Assembly: GCF_900543425.1 (NCBI RefSeq) | Contig: NZ_UQRQ01000002.1 | Span: forward strand, 124,001-188,000 | Reading direction: 5' to 3' | Source: an uncultured Sanguibacteroides sp. | Lineage (GTDB): Bacteria > Bacteroidota > Bacteroidia > Bacteroidales > Marinifilaceae | DNA length: 64,000 nucleotides | Shown here: positions 25,966 to 33,354 of the stretch, one piece after another | How the letters are laid out: each line of letters begins with the position of its first letter | Numbering within the stretch: position 1 is the stretch's first letter | Notes under the pieces: generated by a model | Database searches by the model: none | Told to the model about the DNA's origin: nothing | Seen by the model: only the letters and a program-made list of their open reading frames with translations | Position numbers and translations under genes: made by a program

Positions 25966-26598
25966 TTAACGAACAGAAATAGCCGTGTAACACGGCCGCA
26001 ATTTCAAATGGCGATGAATACTAAAACCATCTTTATTAACTCCGTCTATATCATGATATTTACCTACATATATCCTGTCCCCGTTATGATCTAAATCGCT
26101 ACACCATACAAAATCAGTTTCCCAAAGATTTTTTCCGTAAGCTAACCTATAAGCGAAAAATGTATAGGCACAGAGCATTGCAGAAGGAAACGTGATATTA
26201 TTTTCTGAAGCAAGAATTACGTCGGGCATAACGGCTCTCGTAGAGTCCGGAGGATTTTTTTGAAGTAAATACCAACCGGGAGCTACTACAAAGTCAATAA
26301 AATCTTCATTCAGATACCAATCTTGATTATAAAAACAAGGAACCTCTTTATCCGGATCTATGCCGAAGCATGAGCGCAATGAACGTATTGAAAAAAGACC
26401 TTCCTTAACATCAGGAATAACCAGGATAAGAAGAAAACCATCTTTCGCTGCTTTATACAAATCCCGATCTTCAAAAAGAATTGGAATATCAATATCATTT
26501 AAATCAATTTCACAGTCTAATTTTCGAAGCAAAGGTTTTAACTCCTGAATCCCGATAAAATTATCAGCGAACAATTGTTTCGCTTCATTACAATTCAT
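25966..26598 (-). CDS. Protein of unknown function in polysaccharide operon
   Basis: The reading frame from the ATG at 26598 (MNCNEAKQLF) encodes about 210 residues with no signal peptide or membrane helix. It is rich in aromatic and acidic residues, with stretches such as FVVAPGWYLLQKNPPDS and VWCSDLDHNGDRIYVGKYHD. I do not recognise a family. A longer in-frame start at 26724 would overlap the upstream lipoprotein gene by more than 110 bp, whereas this start leaves a 7-bp gap. It sits between a sialidase-like lipoprotein and the Wzy-like polymerase in a tightly packed operon, so it is likely expressed with them. Confidence 0.65.
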   Translation of the reverse strand: MNCNEAKQLFADNFIGIQELKPLLRKLDCEIDLNDIDIPILFEDRDLYKAAKDGFLLILVIPDVKEGLFSIRSLRSCFGIDPDKEVPCFYNQDWYLNEDFIDFVVAPGWYLLQKNPPDSTRAVMPDVILASENNITFPSAMLCAYTFFAYRLAYGKNLWETDFVWCSDLDHNGDRIYVGKYHDIDGVNKDGFSIHRHLKLRPCYTAISVR

Positions 26599-26605
26599 AA
26601 TTGTT

Positions 26606-27661
26606 TTACTTTGTAGATATTTTTGCAATATAAATGCCGGCATTATCCTCTCCGGCAATGTAATAAGAAGTAAGTATGCTTTTTCCATTATCAACCAATA
26701 TAGAGCTACCATAGCCCATATCATAATAGCTACCTTCGAAAATATTCAAAGATTTTATCAATTTTAATTCCATGGTATCTAACATGGAAAAAGTGAAATT
26801 TACGATACCGCCGTTACCATAAAGACGATAGGTAAGAAAAAGTTGATAATGGGAATTTACAAGCAGATTCGGTGAACCTATCCATATTCCCATAGGCTCT
26901 ATTTTCCAATTCAGGTAAGGAGGCATAGCACGCCCGATCACAGCCCGACCGTTATCATTTCTAACGACGACAATCATTTCTTCCTTATCAATAAAAGCGA
27001 GATCAACTTCTGATGGAATATTCTCCGTTTGAACAGGAAGAGAGCATATTTTTGTCCAATGTTTCGCATCTGTCGATTTCATAAGGAGTGGAGTAAGACC
27101 TTCTTTATAGGCGAATCCCCAGGCAGTCTTTCCACACCACCGTATTTTCCATAACCAGGGCCGGGTATTATCATCCATGATAACATCTGAGAATTTACGA
27201 AACTTATTTACTTTTTTATCAAAGGAACTCAATACTGTTTTATCATGAATGATTTTACCGTTTTCCATTTGATTAACTCCACACAACATTAAAAGTTCAT
27301 TTTGAGGTGAAATAGAAAAAAAAGGATCTCTCAAATCTCCGTTATATGTTAATGAGTCTATTGAATTCCACTGAGATAAATTGTCTGACACCAAAACACG
27401 GATATATCCGTTTTCAATTTCACCACTACTTACATGTTTTTCTCCGACTCTGAAAGCAACGAAATATTTATTATTAAATTTTATCAGAGAAGTAAAAGCT
27501 GCATGCTTCTCCTTCCAGATAAGCTTTATATCCTCTAAACCAAAACTGTCAGACCATTCTATATCTTCGCTCATACCTTCTTCCTTATGAGCACATGAAT
27601 GAAAAAACAAAATCGCTAATATAAAATTCAATATCAGTACGATACTATACTTTCTTTCCAT
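26606..27661 (-). CDS. Sialidase-like beta-propeller lipoprotein
   Basis: The 351-residue protein starts with a signal peptide and lipobox (FFHSCAHK, Cys23), so it should be anchored in a membrane, probably the outer membrane. The body contains degenerate Asp-box-like elements (VSDNLSQW, STDAKHW) and a late YYDMGYGSSILVDNGKSILTS strand, as in sialidase-type or GH43-type beta-propellers. Any catalytic activity is unproven. It overlaps the end of the DUF218 gene by 28 bp and lies two genes after a NeuB-like synthase, so a glycan containing a nonulosonic acid is a natural candidate ligand or substrate. Confidence 0.7.
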   Translation of the reverse strand: MERKYSIVLILNFILAILFFHSCAHKEEGMSEDIEWSDSFGLEDIKLIWKEKHAAFTSLIKFNNKYFVAFRVGEKHVSSGEIENGYIRVLVSDNLSQWNSIDSLTYNGDLRDPFFSISPQNELLMLCGVNQMENGKIIHDKTVLSSFDKKVNKFRKFSDVIMDDNTRPWLWKIRWCGKTAWGFAYKEGLTPLLMKSTDAKHWTKICSLPVQTENIPSEVDLAFIDKEEMIVVVRNDNGRAVIGRAMPPYLNWKIEPMGIWIGSPNLLVNSHYQLFLTYRLYGNGGIVNFTFSMLDTMELKLIKSLNIFEGSYYDMGYGSSILVDNGKSILTSYYIAGEDNAGIYIAKISTK

Positions 27662-28227
27662 TTTTGATAAGTAATTGCTTCAAAATAAGTTGCTAAATGT
27701 CCCAAGACCGAGTACTTTTCAATCCGATCAAACTCCTGTTGTAAACAGGAATACCGATCACCCCAGGGCTGTGGAGTAAACCACTCCAACTGGTCGACCG
27801 GAGCATTATAAATCACGATTTCAGCTTCTGCCTCCTGAACCGATTTTAGAAAGGTCAGATAGGCCCGGTATTGATGATAAGGAGACGCGACAAGTATAAT
27901 CTTCTTCCAATCCCATTGCAAACAAAGTTTTATAATCTCTTCCGCCTGTTCCCTGGTATTTAAAGATCGGACTTCATGATACAGATTTTCCTCGGGAATG
28001 CCCGCTTGTAAAAGCAATGGTTTTATTTCCGCATAGGGGAAACTCCCATAAGCATAATCTGTAATCCCTCCACTGAATACAATCAACGGAGCCCATTTTT
28101 CCTGAAAAAGCTTTACCGCATGCCGATAACGATTGAATCCGTCACCCTCCAGTAGAATAATGGCATCAGACGCCCGGATCAAATCGTTATCGACCAAAGT
28201 TATGAAAATCTCTCTTTCCGTGAGCAT
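27634..28227 (-). CDS. DUF218 (YdcF/SanA-like) protein
   Basis: About 197 residues from the ATG at 28227, which overlaps the NeuB-like stop codon by one base (TGATG); an ATG five codons upstream is less likely. DUF218 features are AIILLEGDGFNRYRHAVKLF near 27, IVFSGGITDYAYG, and a later VASPYHQYRAYLTF segment. No signal peptide or membrane helix is visible, unlike SanA. Functions in this family are poorly defined; relatives bind nucleotides or act in envelope processes. In nonulosonate clusters this place is often taken by a PseG-like hydrolase, but no PseG motif is visible here. Confidence 0.78.
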   Translation of the reverse strand: MLTEREIFITLVDNDLIRASDAIILLEGDGFNRYRHAVKLFQEKWAPLIVFSGGITDYAYGSFPYAEIKPLLLQAGIPEENLYHEVRSLNTREQAEEIIKLCLQWDWKKIILVASPYHQYRAYLTFLKSVQEAEAEIVIYNAPVDQLEWFTPQPWGDRYSCLQQEFDRIEKYSVLGHLATYFEAITYQKWKESIVSY

Positions 28228-29288
28228 CAGAAATTTTCCCAAAATAAAGGTTGTCCTTTTTCTATATTTTCTTTACAGGTTTTTCCAATGATAACGGACT
28301 TATATTTAGGAGGAATCCCTAAAGCCGGACGCAATACATCAATATCTTCTTCAGTCATAATATGTCCTTTCGGTAAGTTCCGTTTGGCATATAAACAACG
28401 ACGTTGTACATAAACCGTTTCCCCTTCTTCGGCAACCACTTCTTTCCGGGTACTTCCCATGGCTCGTTCTACTTCCCGAACGTAATCGACCATCTGTCTA
28501 AAATCCTGTGGTTCCATGGAATGAGGATGATCAGGCCCCTTGTCTTTTTTATTCAATGTAAAATGTTTCTCAATCACACATCCTCCCAATACCACCGAAG
28601 CCAAAGCAACTACCGGTCCCGGTGCATGGTCCGAATATCCAGTCAATACATCGAAAGCCGACTGATAGGTTTTCAACACATTAACATTGGCACTCTCTAT
28701 TTTAGATGGATAATTGGTAATACATTGCATCAAAATAAGATTCCGGTTTCCTGTAGCTTCTATCGTTCTGACAGCCTCGTCTATCTCCGACAATGTAGCA
28801 TCACCTGTTGCCAACATCAACGGTTTCCCCGTACGGGCAATATAATCCAGCATTTCCAACCAGGTAATATCACCGGAACCGATTTTAATAAAAGGCACAT
28901 CCAATTCAACACATAAATCAACAGCCTCTTTAAAATAAGGAGAAGTGGAAAAATCAATTCCAACTTGCTTACAGTAATCTGCGATCTCTTGATGCCATTC
29001 CATCGGAAATTCTACATCTTTAAACACTTCACTAACGGTTCTCCCCCAAGAACCGTGAACCCCTTTCAGTTGCATCCTGGAAAATCCCCCTTCCGAAACA
29101 ATTGTCGGAGCTGTGAATGTCTGAAACTTTGCACAATCTGCACCGGACTCTTTCGCTGCATCGATCAAACGTTTCGCTTTATCGATACTACCGTCGAAAT
29201 TACCTCCGATCTCTGCAATTATATACGTAGGGAGCCCTTGCCCAACAAGCCGGCTTCCGATTTTAATTTCTTTATTGAATGGTCCCAT
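28227..29288 (-). CDS. NeuB-family nonulosonic acid synthase (sialic/legionaminic/pseudaminic type)
   Basis: The 353-residue enzyme condenses a 6-carbon amino sugar with phosphoenolpyruvate to a 9-carbon sugar acid. The TIM-barrel part has YIIAEIGGNFDGS near 22-34, KFQTF near 54, IKIGSGDIT and LTGYSDH, all conserved in NeuB enzymes. The C-terminal antifreeze-like SAF domain (about 285-353) carries NLPKGHIMTEEDID. Sequence does not settle which sugar it makes. It is followed by an SpsF/PseF-like cytidylyltransferase further upstream in the operon, the usual CMP-activation partner. Confidence 0.88.
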   Translation of the reverse strand: MGPFNKEIKIGSRLVGQGLPTYIIAEIGGNFDGSIDKAKRLIDAAKESGADCAKFQTFTAPTIVSEGGFSRMQLKGVHGSWGRTVSEVFKDVEFPMEWHQEIADYCKQVGIDFSTSPYFKEAVDLCVELDVPFIKIGSGDITWLEMLDYIARTGKPLMLATGDATLSEIDEAVRTIEATGNRNLILMQCITNYPSKIESANVNVLKTYQSAFDVLTGYSDHAPGPVVALASVVLGGCVIEKHFTLNKKDKGPDHPHSMEPQDFRQMVDYVREVERAMGSTRKEVVAEEGETVYVQRRCLYAKRNLPKGHIMTEEDIDVLRPALGIPPKYKSVIIGKTCKENIEKGQPLFWENF

Positions 29289-29294
29289 AACTTT

Positions 29295-30470
29295 CTATTT
29301 AAATTGATTAATTGTTTGTCGTAATACTTTAGCTTGTTGCCTGGCTTCATCCAAATTCCAGTAATTCGTCTTTAATTGTATCATTCTGCTTTGTAAGTAT
29401 TCTGAAATAGGACACAAATCAGCATTATATTTTTGCCATACACCTTTCATATTTTGAACAATATTTTGAAAAAAAGGCTCATTATAGGAAAGTTTCCAAG
29501 CAGCATAATACCCATCACCTCCATTTTTCTGAAATAGATCACGAAATTTATACCAATCCGTATCTGGTTTACTCGTATTCAGCACTAAACTATATGACCA
29601 ATAAGAATTAACTATACCTTCAGGCTCTGCCTGACGCTTCAATAAAGTCGTATCTCCAATAGCTTCATCAAAGATTTCAGCAATTTTCAAACGGTTATCA
29701 ACCAATTCTTCAATACGCTCCAATTGTCCTAAAGCGACTGCAGCTTGTAGTTCAGACATACGATAATTAAACCCCATAGCAATATGTCTACTGTATTTGG
29801 GATCCTGAATGTCATTGCGGGTAATCTTACCTTTTTTAGCACTAACTCCTGCATATCCGAGGCAACTGAAACGACGCGCATTATCCGCATATGTTTCATT
29901 ATTTGTAATAAGCATTCCACCTTCACCAGTTGTCAAATGCTTACTCGCTTGAAAACTGAAACTCGAAAAATCACCAAATTCCCCCACAATTTTTCCTTTA
30001 TATTTACCCAGAAAACATTCTGCATTATCTTCTATTAAAAAAAGATTATGTTTTCGACAAACACTTAAGATAGAATCATAATCAGGTGATAATCCATAAA
30101 GTGATACAGTAATAACAGCTCTCGTTTTGTCAGTTATCACTCGCTCAATACTCTCGGCTGTTATAAGAAAAGTATCAGGATCTACATCTGCAAACACCGG
30201 AATAGAACCATTGTGCAATACAGCTAAAGAAGTACTGGTCATTGTCAACGCCGGAACAATCACTTCATCTCCAGCCAAAACACCTAAGGCTGCTAGTGCA
30301 GTATGCATTGTTTCCGTACCATTACAGTGTCCGATTGCATAAGCCGTATGAAATCGCTCGGCAAAAGCCGATTCCAATCTATTAGTAAAAACAGAATTTA
30401 AAGAAGTTGCAAAAGCATTATCTAAAACCTGATTGACATAATCACGCTCTAATTGGGAAATACGTTCCAT
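29295..30470 (-). CDS. DegT/DnrJ/EryC1/StrS aminotransferase (nonulosonate pathway)
   Basis: This 391-residue PLP enzyme has the active-site Lys177 in SFQASKHLTTGEGG and Asp148 in LIEDNAE. It probably adds the 4-amino group to the keto sugar made by the PseB-like dehydratase two genes upstream, by analogy with PseC or SpsC. It lies 6 bp before the NeuB-like gene and 2 bp after the cytidylyltransferase gene, so translation may be coupled. Sequence alone does not separate C4 from C3 amination. Confidence 0.87.
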   Translation of the reverse strand: MERISQLERDYVNQVLDNAFATSLNSVFTNRLESAFAERFHTAYAIGHCNGTETMHTALAALGVLAGDEVIVPALTMTSTSLAVLHNGSIPVFADVDPDTFLITAESIERVITDKTRAVITVSLYGLSPDYDSILSVCRKHNLFLIEDNAECFLGKYKGKIVGEFGDFSSFSFQASKHLTTGEGGMLITNNETYADNARRFSCLGYAGVSAKKGKITRNDIQDPKYSRHIAMGFNYRMSELQAAVALGQLERIEELVDNRLKIAEIFDEAIGDTTLLKRQAEPEGIVNSYWSYSLVLNTSKPDTDWYKFRDLFQKNGGDGYYAAWKLSYNEPFFQNIVQNMKGVWQKYNADLCPISEYLQSRMIQLKTNYWNLDEARQQAKVLRQTINQFK

Positions 30471-30472
30471 AA

Positions 30473-31213
30473 TTATTTATTTTTATACATTTCACTACGG
30501 GTAACATTTGAATTCATCTGAGCTATATCGGGATATTGTTTGATCAATTGAAGAATATCATCCATATGAAAGATCTCATCAGTTTCTCTATATAGAAATG
30601 AATATACCCTTTCAACCATAAAGAAATCTTTTTCTGTATCAATCGTCCATCTTAAATTTGAAATATTTTCAGTATGAGCAATATTTATAATCTTAAAATC
30701 TGACGGATTACGATAGAAATATTGTGTAACATGTTCACGTTCGAAAGAACTGACCGATTTTGATTCAGCTACTTCCAAAGCTTTCCTGGTAAATACTTCC
30801 ACATCTAATCCTTCAGGAAAAGTAGGTGGATAATTATTACAAACAAAATCTGCCTTTTCTTCCTGGAGAACACGAACAGCACGATCAATAATTAATGGTT
30901 CCTTAAAAGGATCATCTGCAGTTATGCGTATAATAATATCAGCCTTACAGGTAATTGCTGAATTATAATATCGATTCAAAACATCATTTTCACTTCCTCT
31001 GAATACAGTTATATGATTAAGAATAGCCCATTCGTACAATTTATCATCTAAAGAATTTGTTGTAGTCGCTAATACGATCTCATCTATAGTGTAAGCAAAT
31101 TTTAATCGATTTATAACATGCCAAATTAACGGTTTTCCACAGATGTCAGCAAAAACCTTATTCGGAAACCGAGTCGATCCGCAACGGGCTTGAATAATGG
31201 CGACAACTTTCAT
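30473..31213 (-). CDS. Cytidylyltransferase of SpsF/PseF type
   Basis: The 246-residue protein begins with the nucleotidyltransferase motif QARCGSTRFPNK (about 8-19), close to that of CMP-nonulosonate and CMP-Kdo synthetases, followed by ADDPFKEP near 104. It should activate the NeuB product with CTP. Its start overlaps the stop of the PseB-like gene by four bases (ATGA). It belongs to the SpsF group, not the NeuA group with a C-terminal hydrolase domain. Confidence 0.82.
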   Translation of the reverse strand: MKVVAIIQARCGSTRFPNKVFADICGKPLIWHVINRLKFAYTIDEIVLATTTNSLDDKLYEWAILNHITVFRGSENDVLNRYYNSAITCKADIIIRITADDPFKEPLIIDRAVRVLQEEKADFVCNNYPPTFPEGLDVEVFTRKALEVAESKSVSSFEREHVTQYFYRNPSDFKIINIAHTENISNLRWTIDTEKDFFMVERVYSFLYRETDEIFHMDDILQLIKQYPDIAQMNSNVTRSEMYKNK

Positions 31214-32226
31214 TCAATTTCAAAATTAGGATCTACAAATTTTTTTATTTTTTCACGCATGGATTCTACTGTTTCCCACTCGGTATTTTTATCAGAACTA
31301 TAATGGAAATTTTCCGGGACAGGTGTTGCGTTATGATATTTAATAAAATCTTCTCTCGTATAACGATCTGATACAGAAGGAAGAATTGCATAATAAGCTC
31401 CCAGATCGATCGTATTCATGGCATCCGTCGGAGTGATCATTTCTTCATGCAATTTTTCCCCCGGACGTATCCCGACAATTTCAATTTTTGCATCCGGAGC
31501 TATGGCTTTAGCTACATCTACAATTTTGTATGAAGGTATTTTTGGTATAAAAATTTCTCCGCCTAAGTGATGTCCGATGGCAAACATCACTAAATCGACT
31601 CCCGCTTGTAATGAAATATTAAATCGAGTCATTTCCTCATGAGTAATAGGAAGTACTCCCGTTGACCTTCGGTTCATGAAAAAAGGAATGACCGATCCTC
31701 TGGATCCCATTACATTTCCATAACGCACAACCGAAAAACGCAAATCTCGACTTCCTTTTATATTATTCGCTGCAACAAATAATTTGTCAGAACATAACTT
31801 TGTAGCACCATACAGGTTTATCGGTGCACATGCTTTATCAGTCGATAATGCCACAACATGCTTCACATTCGTTGCCAATGCTGCATTAATCACATTTTGG
31901 GCTCCATGTATATTGGTTTTTACACATTCATCCGGATTATACTCCGCTGTATCTACTTGCTTTATGGCCGCAGCATGAATAATTACATCAATACCTTCAC
32001 AAGCCCGCTTTAAACGCTCTCCATCCCGTACATCTCCGATAAAAAAACGTAACTGAGGATATTCTTTTTCCGGATATTTTTGTTTCAACTCAAACTGTTT
32101 CAATTCATCCCGAGAATAAATAACAATTCTTCGAACTGCAGGATAATCTCGCAATATAGTCTCTACAAATTTTTTTCCAAAAGAGCCTGTCCCGCCCGTT
32201 ATTAAGACAGATTTTTCGTTTAACAT
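31210..32226 (-). CDS. pseB: PseB-like UDP-GlcNAc 4,6-dehydratase/5-epimerase
   Basis: The 338-residue soluble SDR has TGGTGSFG at 10-17, LSTDKAC near 128 with the catalytic TDK, and Tyr139-x-x-x-Lys143 in YGATK, the hallmark of PseB/FlaA1 enzymes, which lack the membrane part of CapD. It opens pseudaminic-type pathways from UDP-GlcNAc. It is the first gene of the long minus operon and faces the 1.1-kb intergenic switch region. Confidence 0.88.
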   Translation of the reverse strand: MLNEKSVLITGGTGSFGKKFVETILRDYPAVRRIVIYSRDELKQFELKQKYPEKEYPQLRFFIGDVRDGERLKRACEGIDVIIHAAAIKQVDTAEYNPDECVKTNIHGAQNVINAALATNVKHVVALSTDKACAPINLYGATKLCSDKLFVAANNIKGSRDLRFSVVRYGNVMGSRGSVIPFFMNRRSTGVLPITHEEMTRFNISLQAGVDLVMFAIGHHLGGEIFIPKIPSYKIVDVAKAIAPDAKIEIVGIRPGEKLHEEMITPTDAMNTIDLGAYYAILPSVSDRYTREDFIKYHNATPVPENFHYSSDKNTEWETVESMREKIKKFVDPNFEIE

Positions 32227-32409
32227 AATAATGATGATTTTAATTTAATAGTCCCTCAAAAGAAATATTGACATATTTAAATACTAATACAGTAAACACC
32301 CATACCTAAAACAAAAAATGAAAGAATATTCATGAGATAAAACAACTTGCTTTTTTCACAAAAAAAATGTAATGTCATGAATTTGATATTTTTCTATACC
32401 TACTTATTC

Positions 32410-32417
32410 CAAAACTA
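32410..32417 (-). promoter_or_regulatory. Possible -7 box facing the minus operon
   Basis: On the minus strand TAGTTTTG fits TAnnTTTG. It lies about 185 bp upstream of the pseB-like start. No -33 TTTG is found at the right distance, and such matches occur by chance in AT-rich DNA, so this is a weak call. Confidence 0.25.
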
Positions 32418-32499
32418 TTGAAATAACTAATGCTGACACTTTCTGTAAAAAGTAAAATCAAATAATTTATAGTCTTTTTCCTACTGCAAAATTTCCTCA

Positions 32500-32507
32500 T
32501 ATCTTTG
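32500..32507 (+). promoter_or_regulatory. Possible -7 box facing the invertible region
   Basis: TATCTTTG is an exact copy of the -7 box seen at three minus-strand promoters in this window. It lies outside the inverted repeats on their left and points right, toward the plus operon 850 bp away. The -33 position reads TTTT instead of TTTG. If active it would make the plus operon partly independent of the switch. Confidence 0.35.
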
Positions 32508-32662
32508 AATATATTTTAGATTTTATTTTCTCCCTTATTTTGTCGTATTGACCTTTCAGGTCAACCATTTGAAGTTTCATCATATAAATAAATGATTATT
32601 TAATCATTAGAATAGATTAATTAAAGTAGAATAGAGATTCCTAAACAGCCTCTATTTCGAGA

Positions 32663-32684
32663 TCAAATATCGACCGATTAATGA
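32663..32684 (+). repeat. Left inverted repeat of a candidate invertible promoter
   Basis: The core CGACCGATTAATGA (32671-32684) is repeated exactly, in opposite orientation, at 33101-33114. Extending outward eight bases keeps five matches (TCAAATAT here against TCAATAAA in the other arm). The GC-rich core stands out in very AT-rich surroundings. Confidence 0.75.
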
Positions 32685-32896
32685 CATTTCTAATCATTTT
32701 TTAGAATGTAATAATGTGTGTATTTATATTAATTTACACATGTAGTGGGTATATCGGAATTATTCGTTTTATAAAGAAGTCGTTTATATAAAAAATAAAT
32801 GTCGGCAACAAAAAAAATAAAATCAATAATAAAATGGTAGTGAAGAACATGATCGATAAAAAAGCTTGCTAAATGCGAGATAAAAGAGTCGTTTAT

Positions 32897-32926
32897 TTTG
32901 TATGTAGTATTATTTTTTTACTTTTG
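32897..32926 (+). promoter_or_regulatory. Promoter inside the inverted repeats, pointing to the plus operon
   Basis: TTTG (32897-32900), an 18-bp spacer and TACTTTTG (32919-32926) match the Bacteroidetes -33/-7 pattern, with a spacer one base short of the usual range. It lies between the two inverted repeats, in the orientation that would transcribe wzx at 33355 and the genes beyond. Inversion would turn it toward the minus operon. Confidence 0.6.
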
Positions 32927-32950
32927 CACTCGTTATAATGTGGCCGAAAA

Positions 32951-32968
32951 TGTATCATATATGATACA
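32951..32968. repeat. Perfect 18-bp palindrome downstream of the switch promoter
   Basis: TGTATCATATATGATACA is its own reverse complement and lies 25 bp beyond the -7 box, around or just after the expected transcription start. It could be an operator for a dimeric regulator or the base of a hairpin at the start of the leader RNA. Confidence 0.6.
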
Positions 32969-33100
32969 AAACTAAAAATTCTGATTAGATCCCCCATGGG
33001 ATTGACCGGGCGAAGCTGTAAAATAATTTATAGGTCTTAGAGATTCTAATATAATATATATTAATCTTTTTTCTGATTTATTTGCATGTAAAAATGACTA

Positions 33101-33122
33101 TCATTAATCGGTCGTTTATTGA
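33101..33122 (-). repeat. Right inverted repeat of a candidate invertible promoter
   Basis: TCATTAATCGGTCG (33101-33114) is the exact reverse complement of the left core, with five of eight further bases matching. The enclosed segment is 416 bp (32685-33100). The right edge is 233 bp before the first gene of the plus operon. Confidence 0.75.
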
Positions 33123-33354
33123 AAGATTTCTTATACCATAAAAAAGCATTTAATGAAATGGTGTAATATATTAATAAATAACAATATATCACCGTGAAAT
33201 ATATTATAACAAACAATTAACATTCATTCTATAATTAAAATATTAAATCTTTATCTGTTGAAAATTAAAATACAGTTATAGATTAGTATCTTATGGAATG
33301 ATACAACAAGAGAAAATTCGCTTGGCAGGATAGTGCTCTGTAATCCATTAACCG

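Larger units (their letters stand above)
32227..33354. other. AT-rich divergent intergenic region between the two polysaccharide operons
   Basis: This 1.1-kb stretch holds no credible gene. It contains the imperfect 22-bp inverted repeat pair (32663-32684 and 33101-33122), plus-strand promoter boxes inside and outside it, an 18-bp palindrome at 32951-32968, and small inverted repeats at 32548-32564 (TTGACCT/AGGTCAA) and 32591-32608 (AATGATTA/TAATCATT). Any transcript starting near 32930 would have an untranslated leader of about 420 nt before the wzx gene at 33355. Confidence 0.7.

Noticed and set aside
27634..28227. DUF218 protein as a PseG-type UDP-sugar hydrolase
   Set aside because: It occupies a suitable position in the operon but shows DUF218 motifs and none of the GT-B-like features of PseG.
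28404..28916. Plus-strand 170-codon frame opposite the NeuB-like gene
   Set aside because: Antisense to conserved coding sequence; the translation is composed of unusual residues with no recognisable domain.
32548..32608. Small inverted repeats TTGACCT/AGGTCAA and AATGATTA/TAATCATT as recombination sites
   Set aside because: Their arms are adjacent with 2-3 base loops, so they could be operators or hairpins but cannot bound an invertible segment.
32967..32974. Minus-strand -7 match (TAGTTTTG) inside the inverted repeats
   Set aside because: It overlaps the 18-bp palindrome by two bases and has no -33 TTTG about 20 bp upstream; chance matches are common in such AT-rich DNA, so I do not claim a second promoter.
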